From Halomonas sp. (GTDB lineage Bacteria > Pseudomonadota > Gammaproteobacteria > Pseudomonadales > Halomonadaceae): DNA of 64,000 nt. Both the position numbers and the translations under genes were made by a program. Positions 55,734 through 64,000 of the stretch are shown one piece after another. Where the stretch lies: the NCBI RefSeq assembly GCF_014859505.1, contig NZ_JACUUD010000001.1, forward strand, positions 26,110-90,109, in the 5' to 3' direction. Below the pieces are notes generated by a model. It searched no databases. It was not told where the DNA came from and worked only from the letters and a program-made list of their open reading frames with translations. Position 1 is the first letter of the stretch, and every line of letters starts with the position of its first letter.

Positions 55734-57584
55734 ATGCCCAACTTGATCGCCCGACGCCTGCCCCTGCTGCTTGTGCTGATGCTGCTGCCGCTTGCCACCC
55801 AGGCGCAATGGTTCTCGTCATCCAACTCCCGGGATTTCCTGCCGGTCCTCGAGGCCTTCCAGCCCCAGGCCTGGCACGATGGTGAGACACTCTACGTCGG
55901 GATGGAGGTCACGCCCGAACATTATCTCTATCGCCACCAGTTCGCGGTGGAATCCGACGCAGTGACCCTCGGCGAGCCCGAGGTTCCCGGGGGGGAATTC
56001 ACCAGCGACGAATTCCTGGGCGACGTCTATGTCTTCCGCGACGACATGGTATTCGAGGTACCCCTCGAGGAGCGCGCCAGCGGCGTCTTTCCGCTTACCG
56101 TCACCTTCCAGGGCTGCGCCGACGCCGGTCTATGCTATCCGCCGGAGCGGGTTGACCTGGAGGCGCCGGAACGCGAAGCGCCGCGGGCCTTCGCCGCCCT
56201 GGTCGGTGGCAACGGCAACACCTCGGCCGGTTCGGGCGATGGGGGCAGCACCGCGGCGGCACCCGCCGCTCTTCAGAGTGACGACGGCCGTTTCCAGCGC
56301 CTGATGAGTGATGCCAGCTTACCGTTTGTGCTGGGGCTGTTCTTCCTGGCCGGTCTGGGGCTGACCTTCACGCCCTGCGTGCTGCCCATGGTGCCGATCC
56401 TCTCCTCGATCATCGTCGGCCAGAATCCCGGCCGCCGCCGGGCCTTCGCGCTCTCCGCCAGCTACGTGGCCGGCATGGCGCTGACCTATGCGGCAGTGGG
56501 CGTGCTGATGGGCCTGTTCGGCGCCGGACTCAATCTCCAGGCACGACTGCAGTCGACGCCGGTGCTGATCACCTTCGCCGTGCTCTTCGCCCTCTTCGCC
56601 CTGGCCATGTTCGGCGCCTTCCAACTGCGCCTGTCGCCGGGCCTGGCCGGGCGCATCGATGGCTGGCAGACCCGGGCCCAGCAGAGCGGTCCGGCCGGGC
56701 TGGCGATGGCCGGGTCGCTGTCGGTGCTGGTGGTCTCGCCCTGCGTCTCCGCCCCCCTGGCCGGCGCTCTGGTGTTCATCTCCACCACCGGCGATGCCCT
56801 CATGGGCGGCGCCGCCCTGCTCGCCCTCGGGCTCGGCATGGGCGTACCGCTGCTGCTGGTGGGTACCTTCGGCACCACCCTGCTGCCGCGCAGCGGCGCC
56901 TGGATGAACGGGGTGAAGATCGCCTTCGGCATTCTGCTGCTCGGGGTGGCCATCTGGCTGGTAGAGCGCCTGCTGCCCTCGGCGGTGGCACTGCTGATGT
57001 GGGCGGCACTCGCCATTGGCAGCGCCCTGGCGCTGGGTGCCATGTCGGTCAATCTGCCCCAGGGCTGGCCCCGGGCTCGCCAGGCCGCCGGCCTGCTGCT
57101 GCTGGCGTGGGGCCTGGCCCTGACGCTGGGGGCCGCCAGCGGCGCCCACGACCCCCTGCGTCCACTGGCCAATCTTGGCGGCAGCGCTGCTGGCGGGGTG
57201 GTGCCCGCCGAGGTTACCACCGTCGAAGGACTCGACGAGTTGCAGCGGGCGCTGGCCGCGGTGGACGATGGCCGCCCCGCCTTCGTCCACTTCACCGCCG
57301 ACTGGTGCATCTCCTGCAAGCAGATGGAGCGCCAGGTCTATCCCGACCCGCGGGTGGCCGCCCCCCTCTCGGCCTTCGCTCGCATCAACGTGGATGTGAC
57401 CGACACGGGCGGCGCCAGCCGCGAACTGCTCGACCACTTCGGCCTGTTCGGGCCGCCCAGCCTGCTCTTCTTCCATGGCGAGGAGGAACTCCGCGAGGCA
57501 CGCATCCAGGGCGAGGTGCGCGCCCCGGGGCTGGCCACCCATCTCGAGGGGGTGCTCGACTGGCTGAACGGCCAGGCGAGCTGA
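55734..57584 (+). CDS. dsbD: Thiol:disulfide interchange protein DsbD
   Basis: N-terminal nDsbD with CADAGLCYPP, 8-TM core (FTPCVLPMVPILSSIIVGQ, VVSPCVSAPLAGAL), C-terminal thioredoxin DWCISCKQMERQVY. Confidence 0.96.
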   Translation: MPNLIARRLPLLLVLMLLPLATQAQWFSSSNSRDFLPVLEAFQPQAWHDGETLYVGMEVTPEHYLYRHQFAVESDAVTLGEPEVPGGEFTSDEFLGDVYVFRDDMVFEVPLEERASGVFPLTVTFQGCADAGLCYPPERVDLEAPEREAPRAFAALVGGNGNTSAGSGDGGSTAAAPAALQSDDGRFQRLMSDASLPFVLGLFFLAGLGLTFTPCVLPMVPILSSIIVGQNPGRRRAFALSASYVAGMALTYAAVGVLMGLFGAGLNLQARLQSTPVLITFAVLFALFALAMFGAFQLRLSPGLAGRIDGWQTRAQQSGPAGLAMAGSLSVLVVSPCVSAPLAGALVFISTTGDALMGGAALLALGLGMGVPLLLVGTFGTTLLPRSGAWMNGVKIAFGILLLGVAIWLVERLLPSAVALLMWAALAIGSALALGAMSVNLPQGWPRARQAAGLLLLAWGLALTLGAASGAHDPLRPLANLGGSAAGGVVPAEVTTVEGLDELQRALAAVDDGRPAFVHFTADWCISCKQMERQVYPDPRVAAPLSAFARINVDVTDTGGASRELLDHFGLFGPPSLLFFHGEEELREARIQGEVRAPGLATHLEGVLDWLNGQAS

Positions 57585-57724
57585 ACCCCACCGCCAGCGG
57601 CGCGGGCGCGAACGTCGTCAAACAGTCGTTTAAACCCCCGCTTCGAACGGTGTTCTGCGCCCTACTGGACTTCCCTGCGGATTTTGGGCAAACTCCGACG
57701 TTATCCTTTTTTCACTGCCATTAG

Positions 57725-57751
57725 AGCGGCAAGAGGCGCCATCTTGCCGCT
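57725..57751 (+). promoter_or_regulatory. Perfect 10-bp stem hairpin in the accBC leader
   Basis: agcggcaaga-ggcgcca-tcttgccgct about 80 nt upstream of the accB ATG. Confidence 0.5.
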
Positions 57752-57829
57752 ATCTAGGGCAAGTTGGTCCGAGTTGACAGCGCCGCCGGGCCAGCCTTAT
57801 TCACTGCACCAAGCGATCGAGACAACGTC

Positions 57830-58288
57830 ATGGATATCCGCAAGGTCAAGAAGCTGATCGAGCTGCTCGAAGAGTCCAACATCAGCGAAATCGAGATCCA
57901 GGAGGGCGAGGAGTCGGTGCGCATCAGCCGCCATCCCAACGGCGCGAGCTGGCAGCCCGTCATGCCCCAGGGCTATGCCCCCCCGACCCAGCCCGCCCCC
58001 CAGGCACCGGCACCCCCCGCCCACACCGAGGCCGATGAGGGCCCGACCTACCAGGGCCAGGCCGTGACTTCGCCCATGGTGGGAACCTTCTATCGCAGCC
58101 CGGCACCCGGCGGCAAGCCCTTCATCGAGGTGGGCTCCAGCGTCAAGAAGGGCGACACCGTGTGCATCGTCGAGGCCATGAAGATGATGAACCAGATCGA
58201 GGCCGACCGCGACGGTGTAGTCGAGGCGATCCTTGTCGAAGACGGCGAACCGGTGGAATTCGATCAGCCGCTTCTCGTGCTCGGCTGA
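57830..58288 (+). CDS. accB: Acetyl-CoA carboxylase biotin carboxyl carrier protein
   Basis: [34 protein letters not shown]...[41 protein letters not shown]. Confidence 0.97.
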   Translation: MDIRKVKKLIELLEESNISEIEIQEGEESVRISRHPNGASWQPVMPQGYAPPTQPAPQAPAPPAHTEADEGPTYQGQAVTSPMVGTFYRSPAPGGKPFIEVGSSVKKGDTVCIVEAMKMMNQIEADRDGVVEAILVEDGEPVEFDQPLLVLG

Positions 58289-58331
58289 CAGCGCAGCGCT
58301 TCTTCATTCACCTGACACTGGCGGATTCCTC

Positions 58332-59675
58332 ATGCTGGACAAGGTACTCATCGCCAATCGTGGCGAGATAGCCCTGCGCATACTGCGCGCCTGCAAGGAA
58401 CTGGGCATCAAGACGGTGGCGGTCCACTCCAAGGCCGACCGTGAGCTGATGCACGTGCGTCTGGCCGACGAGGCCGTCTGCATCGGCCCGGCCTCCTCGG
58501 CCCAGTCCTACCTCAATATTCCGGCGCTGATCAGCGCCGCGGAGGTCACCGATTCCAGCGCCATCCACCCCGGCTACGGTTTCCTCTCCGAGAACGCCAA
58601 CTTCGCCGAGCAGGTCGAGCGCTCCGGTTTCACCTTCATCGGTCCGCGGGCGGAGACCATTCGCCTGATGGGCGACAAGGTCTGTGCCATCGAATCGATG
58701 AAGAAGGCCGGCGTGCCCACAGTCCCCGGCTCCGACGGCCCACTGCCCGAGGACGACGAGGGCGGGATCATGGCCACCGCCCGGCGCATCGGCTACCCGG
58801 TGATCATCAAGGCGGCGGCCGGCGGCGGCGGTCGCGGCATGCGCGTGGTGCATACCGAGGCGCACCTGCTCTCCGCGGTCAACGTGACCCGCACCGAGGC
58901 CCTCTCGGCCTTTGGCGACGGCACCGTCTACATGGAGAAGTTCCTCGAGAACCCCCGTCACGTGGAGGTGCAGGTGCTGGCCGACGGCCAGGGCAACGCC
59001 ATCCACCTCTATGACCGGGACTGCTCCCTGCAGCGCCGCCACCAGAAGGTGATCGAGGAGGCGCCCGCACCGGGCATCGACGAGGCCGCCCGCGCAGAAG
59101 TGCTCGAGGCGTGTCGCCAGGCGTGCATCACCATCAATTATCGTGGCGCCGGCACCTTCGAGTTTCTCTATGAGGACGGCAAGTTCTTCTTCATCGAGAT
59201 GAACACCCGCGTTCAGGTGGAGCACCCGGTCACCGAGATGGTGACCGGCGTGGATATCGTCCGTGAACAACTGCGCATCGCCTCCGGCCTGCCGCTGTCG
59301 ATCTCCCAGGAGGAGGTCAAGCTCACCGGCCACGCCTTCGAGTGCCGCATCAACGCCGAGGACGCGCGTACCTTCATGCCCTCCCCCGGCAAGGTGACCC
59401 TCTACCATCCGCCGGGTGGCCTCGGGGTCCGCGTGGACTCGCACATCTACACCGGTTACACGGTGCCGCCCCACTACGACTCCCTGATCGGCAAGCTGAT
59501 CACCTGGGGTGCCGACCGCGAGACCGCGCTGACTCGCATGCGCGTGGCTCTGGACGAACTGCTGGTGGAGGGCATCAAGACCAACACCGACCTGCACAAG
59601 GACCTGGTGCGCGACGGCTACTTCCGACAGGGTGGGGTCAATATCCACTACCTGGAGAAGAAGCTGGGGCTGTAG
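58332..59675 (+). CDS. accC: Acetyl-CoA carboxylase biotin carboxylase subunit
   Basis: [29 protein letters not shown]...[14 protein letters not shown]...[22 protein letters not shown]. Confidence 0.98.
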   Translation: MLDKVLIANRGEIALRILRACKELGIKTVAVHSKADRELMHVRLADEAVCIGPASSAQSYLNIPALISAAEVTDSSAIHPGYGFLSENANFAEQVERSGFTFIGPRAETIRLMGDKVCAIESMKKAGVPTVPGSDGPLPEDDEGGIMATARRIGYPVIIKAAAGGGGRGMRVVHTEAHLLSAVNVTRTEALSAFGDGTVYMEKFLENPRHVEVQVLADGQGNAIHLYDRDCSLQRRHQKVIEEAPAPGIDEAARAEVLEACRQACITINYRGAGTFEFLYEDGKFFFIEMNTRVQVEHPVTEMVTGVDIVREQLRIASGLPLSISQEEVKLTGHAFECRINAEDARTFMPSPGKVTLYHPPGGLGVRVDSHIYTGYTVPPHYDSLIGKLITWGADRETALTRMRVALDELLVEGIKTNTDLHKDLVRDGYFRQGGVNIHYLEKKLGL

Positions 59676-59722
59676 CCCGCGATCGCCGGTACTGGTCGGC
59701 CCGGAGTGCCGCATGGCTCGTG

Positions 59723-59831
59723 GCTGATCCGGCGGCAGGCTTGTTCGGGGGCGCTGTGAACCCCTCCCTGGGCGCTACCGACGCCATCCCTGGCGTAGGA
59801 CCCCCTCCAAGCCTGCCCCCGGCGCCCCTCG
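59723..59831. repeat. Dispersed structured intergenic repeat, copy 3 (forward orientation)
   Basis: gctgatccggcggcaggcttgttcgggggcgctgtgaacccctccctgggcgctaccgacgccatccctggcgtaggaccccctccaagcctgcccccggcgcccctcg. Confidence 0.9.
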
Positions 59832-59912
59832 CCGCCGAACCGAGCCATTATTCCAGGCCGTATCGACACCGCCGTGCGGCCTTTTCATTCCTGAGCCACC
59901 ACGGGAACCCTT

Positions 59913-60833
59913 ATGCCCTGGCTGCAACTCAAGGCCCGAATCGCCCCGGAACAGGCCGAAACCCTCGAGGAGCTGCTGCTCGCCGAGGGCGCCACCGCCA
60001 TCACCCTGCAGGACGCCCACGACGACCCGGTGTTCGAACCGGAGCGCGGCAGCACCCCGCTGTGGAACGAAACGGTACTTACCGGCCTCTACGATGACCT
60101 GGAAGGCGTCGATGCCATGCTCGAGCGGGTCCGACAGGCCTGGGCCGCCGAACTGCCGGGCGATCCCTGCCCCGAGATCGAGGTGGAACTGCTGGCCGAC
60201 CGCGACTGGGAACGCGAGTGGATGGACGACTTCCACCCCATGCAGATGGGCGAGCGGCTATGGATCGTGCCGAGCTGGCACGAGCCGCCGGAACCCGGCG
60301 CCGTCAACCTGCACCTGGACCCGGGCCTGGCCTTCGGCACCGGTACCCACCCCACCACGGCCCTCTGCCTGGCCTGGCTCGACGGTCTGGCAGTGACCGA
60401 GACCCTCGACAATGAACCGGTTCTCGACATCGGCACCGGTTCCGGCATCCTGGCCATCGCCGCCCTGAAGCTCGGTGCCGCCCGCGCCGTGGGCACCGAC
60501 ATCGACCCCCAGGCGCTGCAGGCCAGCCGCGACAACGCCGAGCGCAACGGCATCCGTGAGCCCGACCTTCGGCTCTGCTACCCCGAGCAGCTCGACGATG
60601 CCGAGACCTTCCCCATCGTGGTGGCCAACATCCTCGCCGGACCGCTGGTCGAGCTGGCGCCCATGATCGCCGGCCACCTCGCCCCCGGCGGGCGCCTGGC
60701 GCTCTCCGGCATCCTCGCCGCCCAGGCCGAGGAGGTGCTCGACGCCTACCGCAACCAGGGGCTTGCCATGGATGAGCCGGTGGCAAGTGAAGGCTGGGTG
60801 CGCCTTACCGGGCGGCGTTCCGTCGGCCGATAA
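59913..60833 (+). CDS. prmA: Ribosomal protein L11 methyltransferase
   Basis: MPWLQLKARIAPEQAETLEELLLAEGATAITLQDA...LDPGLAFGTGTHPTTALCLAWLD...VLDIGTGSGILAIAALKLGA. Confidence 0.96.
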   Translation: MPWLQLKARIAPEQAETLEELLLAEGATAITLQDAHDDPVFEPERGSTPLWNETVLTGLYDDLEGVDAMLERVRQAWAAELPGDPCPEIEVELLADRDWEREWMDDFHPMQMGERLWIVPSWHEPPEPGAVNLHLDPGLAFGTGTHPTTALCLAWLDGLAVTETLDNEPVLDIGTGSGILAIAALKLGAARAVGTDIDPQALQASRDNAERNGIREPDLRLCYPEQLDDAETFPIVVANILAGPLVELAPMIAGHLAPGGRLALSGILAAQAEEVLDAYRNQGLAMDEPVASEGWVRLTGRRSVGR

Positions 60834-60864
60834 CCACCCCCGGCCAGGGCGCGAAGCTGGCCAC

Positions 60865-60893
60865 TTCACCCCACCCGGCCGGGGGCGTATAAT
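60865..60893 (+). promoter_or_regulatory. Putative dusB-fis promoter
   Basis: TTCACC - 17 bp - TATAAT followed by a C-rich discriminator (atgtcccccc) just upstream of dusB. Confidence 0.55.
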
Positions 60894-60925
60894 ATGTCCC
60901 CCCATTGCCACCACCGTGCGCCATC

Positions 60926-61987
60926 ATGCCCGAGACCCGCTCACCCCTGCCTCGAATCGGTGACCACCAGTTGCCCAACCGGGTGATCCTGGCGCCGATG
61001 GCCGGCGTTACCGATCGCCCCTTCCGCCAGCTCTGCCGGCGGCTGGGTGCGGGCCTGGTGGTGGGCGAGATGGTCACCTCGGACCCCAGCCTATGGCATA
61101 CCCGCAAGTCGCGGCTGCGCATGGACCACCGGGGCGAGCCCGGCCCCCGGGCGGTGCAGATCGCCGGCGGCGACGCGGAGATGCTCGCCGAGGCGGCACG
61201 CCTCAATGCGGCCCAGGGCGCCGAGATCATCGATATCAACATGGGCTGCCCGGCCAAGAAGGTGTGCAACAAGGCCGCGGGCTCCGCGCTGCTTCGCGAC
61301 GAGGCCCTGGTGGCCGAGATACTCGAGGCGGTGGTGGCCGCGGTGAAGGTACCGGTGACGCTCAAGATCCGCACCGGCTGGTGCGCGGACAGCAACAACG
61401 GCGTGCGCATCGCCCGCCTGGCCGAGGGCGCCGGCATCCGGGCCCTGGCGGTGCACGGCCGCCACCGCCAGCAGCGCTACACCGGCCAGGCCGAATACGA
61501 CACCATCGCCGCGATCAAGGCCGCAGTGGGCATCCCGGTGTTCGCCAACGGCGATATCGACTCGCCGGAGAAGGCCGCTGCCGTACTCGACTATACTGGG
61601 GCAGATGCGGTGATGGTGGGCCGCGGCGCCCAGGGCAACCCCTGGATCTTCCGCGAGATCGACCACTACCTGCGTCACGGGGAACGCCTGGCGCCCCCGG
61701 CCGACGAGGAGCGCGCCGCCGTGCTGCGCGATCACCTCGGGGCCCTTCATGACTTTTATGGCGAGCACATGGGCGTGCGCATCGCGCGCAAGCACCTCGG
61801 CTGGTACCTGGCCGGCGACAGCCGCCTGTCGGCGAAGAGACAGCACGAGTTCAAGGCCACCTTCAACGGCCTGGAGGACGCTGCCGCCCAGCACCGCTTC
61901 ATCGACGACTGCTGTCGTCACGCCTCCCAGCCGGCCGCCGCGCCGCCTCAGGAGCACGTGACGTCTCAAGGAACACGAGCCGCATGA
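60926..61987 (+). CDS. dusB: tRNA-dihydrouridine synthase B
   Basis: [39 protein letters not shown]...[27 protein letters not shown] at 60926 preferred over 60905 because of promoter position. Confidence 0.95.
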   Translation: MPETRSPLPRIGDHQLPNRVILAPMAGVTDRPFRQLCRRLGAGLVVGEMVTSDPSLWHTRKSRLRMDHRGEPGPRAVQIAGGDAEMLAEAARLNAAQGAEIIDINMGCPAKKVCNKAAGSALLRDEALVAEILEAVVAAVKVPVTLKIRTGWCADSNNGVRIARLAEGAGIRALAVHGRHRQQRYTGQAEYDTIAAIKAAVGIPVFANGDIDSPEKAAAVLDYTGADAVMVGRGAQGNPWIFREIDHYLRHGERLAPPADEERAAVLRDHLGALHDFYGEHMGVRIARKHLGWYLAGDSRLSAKRQHEFKATFNGLEDAAAQHRFIDDCCRHASQPAAAPPQEHVTSQGTRAA

Positions 61988-62316
61988 CCAGCCAAGCCTT
62001 TCCCCCGAACCCCGAGCTGTCTGGAGATCGCCAGGAACTCGCCGGGCTGGACGGCGAACGCCCCCAGGCGCTCGACGAATCCGTCGGCCAGCGCCCCCTG
62101 CGCGAGGCGGTGGACCTCGCCATGCGCCGCTACTTCGCCCACCTGGACGGCGGCGAGGTCACCGGGCTCTTCAACATGGTGATGGCCGAGGTCGAGGCAC
62201 CGCTGCTCGCCGCCGTGCTCGACCACACCCAGGGCAACCAGACCCGCGCCGCCGAGATGCTCGGCCTCAACCGCGGCACCCTGCGCAAGAAGCTCAAGCA
62301 GTACGACCTGATCTGA
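61984..62316 (+). CDS. fis: DNA-binding protein Fis
   Basis: C-terminal [43 protein letters not shown]; overlaps the dusB stop. Confidence 0.97.
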   Translation: MTSQAFPPNPELSGDRQELAGLDGERPQALDESVGQRPLREAVDLAMRRYFAHLDGGEVTGLFNMVMAEVEAPLLAAVLDHTQGNQTRAAEMLGLNRGTLRKKLKQYDLI

Positions 62317-62323
62317 ACGCTCA

Positions 62324-62350
62324 AGAGGGGAGCCCCCGGGCTCCCTTCGG
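62324..62350 (+). terminator. Hairpin downstream of fis
   Basis: gaggggagcccccgggctcccttcgg immediately after the fis stop. Confidence 0.6.
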
Positions 62351-62412
62351 CATGTCAGTCATGCGCATGCCAACCCGATTCTTCGTCCCACCCGTCAGCA
62401 GAGAGTGACCCC

Positions 62413-63993
62413 ATGGCCCAAGCCTCCCCCACTCCGGTCCGCCGCGCCCTGATCAGCGTCTCGGACAAGACCGGCATCGTCGACTTCGCCCGCGGCCTGT
62501 CCGAGCGCGGCGTCGAGCTGCTCTCCACCGGCGGCACCTTCCGCCTGCTCCAGGAGAACGGCATTGCCGTCACCGAGGTGTCCGAGCACACCGGCTTCCC
62601 CGAGATCATGGACGGCCGGGTCAAGACCCTGCACCCGAAGATCCACGGCGGCATCCTCGGTCGCCGCGGCCAGGACGATGCGGTGATGGCCGAACACGAC
62701 ATCACGCCCATCGACATGGTGGTGGTCAACCTCTACCCCTTCGCCCAGACCGTGGCCAGGCCGGACTGCACCCTCACGGATGCCATCGAGAACATCGATA
62801 TCGGTGGCCCCACCATGGTGCGTGCCTGCGCCAAGAACCACGCCCACACCACCATCGTGGTGGACGCCGGCGACTACGCCCGGGTGCTGGCCGAGATCGC
62901 CTCCCAGGACGGCGCGGTGAGTGATGCCACCCGCTTCGACCTGGCCGTGAAGGCCTTCGAGCACACCGCCGGCTACGACGCCGCCATCGCCGACTACCTG
63001 GGCAGCCGGGTGCCCGGCGGCGAGGATGGCTTCCCGCGCACCTACAACCTGCAGTTCGAGAAGAAGCAGGCCATGCGCTACGGCGAGAACCCGCACCAGA
63101 ATGCGGCCTTCTACGTCGAGGCCGGCGCCAGCGAGGCCAGCGTGGCCACCGCTACCCAGTTGCAGGGCAAGGCGCTCTCCTTCAACAACGTCGCCGATAC
63201 CGATGCGGCCTTCGAGTGCGTCAAGGCCTTCACCGACACCGCTTGCGTGATCGTCAAGCACGCCAACCCCTGCGGCGTGGCAGTAGGCGCCACGGCAATG
63301 GAGGCCTACGACAAGGCCTTCGCCACCGACCCCACCAGCGCCTTCGGCGGCATCATTGCCTTCAACGTGCCGCTGGACGCCGAGACCGCTCGCGCCATCA
63401 TCGACCGCCAGTTCGTCGAGGTGATCATCGCCCCCGGGGTCGCCGAGGATGCCCTGCCGATCATCGCCGAGAAGCAGAACGTGCGCCTGCTCGACGTCGG
63501 CGCCCACTGGCCCGGCGAGCGCCAGCACGCCCACGACTTCAAGCGCGTCACCGGCGGCCTGCTGGTGCAGGATCGCGACCTGGGCATGGTCGGTCGCGAC
63601 GAGCTCACCGTCGTCAGCGAGCGGGTCCCCACCGAACAGGAGCTGCGCGACCTGGCCTTCGCCTGGAAGGTGGCCAAGTACGTCAAGTCCAACGCCATCG
63701 TCTACGCCAAGGATGGCCAGACCATCGGCGTAGGCGCCGGCCAGATGAGCCGCGTCTACTCGGCGAAGATCGCCGGCATCAAGGCCGCCGACGAAGGCCT
63801 CTCGGTGCCCGGCTCGGTGATGGCCAGTGACGCCTTCTTCCCCTTCCGTGACGGCATCGACGCCGCCGCCGCCGCCGGCATCGCCGCGGTGATCCAGCCC
63901 GGCGGCTCCATGCGCGACCAGGAGGTGATCGACGCCGCCAACGAGGCCGGCATCGCCATGGTCTTTACCGGCATGCGCCACTTCCGCCACTGA
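62413..63993 (+). CDS. purH: Bifunctional AICAR formyltransferase / IMP cyclohydrolase
   Basis: [42 protein letters not shown]...[15 protein letters not shown]...[13 protein letters not shown]. Confidence 0.97.
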   Translation: MAQASPTPVRRALISVSDKTGIVDFARGLSERGVELLSTGGTFRLLQENGIAVTEVSEHTGFPEIMDGRVKTLHPKIHGGILGRRGQDDAVMAEHDITPIDMVVVNLYPFAQTVARPDCTLTDAIENIDIGGPTMVRACAKNHAHTTIVVDAGDYARVLAEIASQDGAVSDATRFDLAVKAFEHTAGYDAAIADYLGSRVPGGEDGFPRTYNLQFEKKQAMRYGENPHQNAAFYVEAGASEASVATATQLQGKALSFNNVADTDAAFECVKAFTDTACVIVKHANPCGVAVGATAMEAYDKAFATDPTSAFGGIIAFNVPLDAETARAIIDRQFVEVIIAPGVAEDALPIIAEKQNVRLLDVGAHWPGERQHAHDFKRVTGGLLVQDRDLGMVGRDELTVVSERVPTEQELRDLAFAWKVAKYVKSNAIVYAKDGQTIGVGAGQMSRVYSAKIAGIKAADEGLSVPGSVMASDAFFPFRDGIDAAAAAGIAAVIQPGGSMRDQEVIDAANEAGIAMVFTGMRHFRH

Positions 63994-64000
63994 CGCCTGC

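Noticed and set aside
59648-59869. Small ORF sharing peptide similarity (YARDGVGSxQGGxHSA) with ORFs at 15835-16239, and in the other frame with 24257-24526
   Set aside because: The similarity comes from the dispersed repeat DNA being read as protein; start/stop contexts differ and covariation supports structure, not coding.

Overview
This is a dense, GC-rich gammaproteobacterial chromosomal window. Gene content and order suggest a Halomonas-like organism, but that is inferred, not tested. Most of it is ordinary housekeeping DNA: the 3' end of mfd, an L,D-transpeptidase/Lpp locus, a phosphoketolase-family gene, a heme-copper oxidase operon with a Cu P-type ATPase, ybiT, an RND efflux operon, topA, lipA/lipB, the rsfS-rlmH-mrdA-rodA-mltB-rlpA-dacA elongasome block, nadD-proA, ubiX-mpl, a PPi-PFK / kinase-phosphatase / ppa block, dsbD, accBC, prmA, dusB-fis and purH. 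I found no tRNA, rRNA, CRISPR, prophage or transposase. The most interesting signals are: (1) a ~110-bp dispersed intergenic element present three times, whose outer and inner stems are kept by compensatory base changes; (2) heptad-periodic purine/pyrimidine hairpins at three of six convergent gene junctions; (3) a TolC-family protein with an N-terminal domain resembling ABC_sub_bind; (4) a shrunken biotin-carboxylase-like pseudoenzyme divergent from a LysR gene; (5) a GIY-YIG-like protein lacking the expected catalytic Glu, paired with a helical ferritin-like protein; (6) a tandem pair of membrane proteins with decayed GGDEF-like domains; (7) a DUF3141 protein with a PhaC-like Cys nucleophile motif and a phasin-like K/A/P tail. 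Family calls come from reading the translations; no database search was run.
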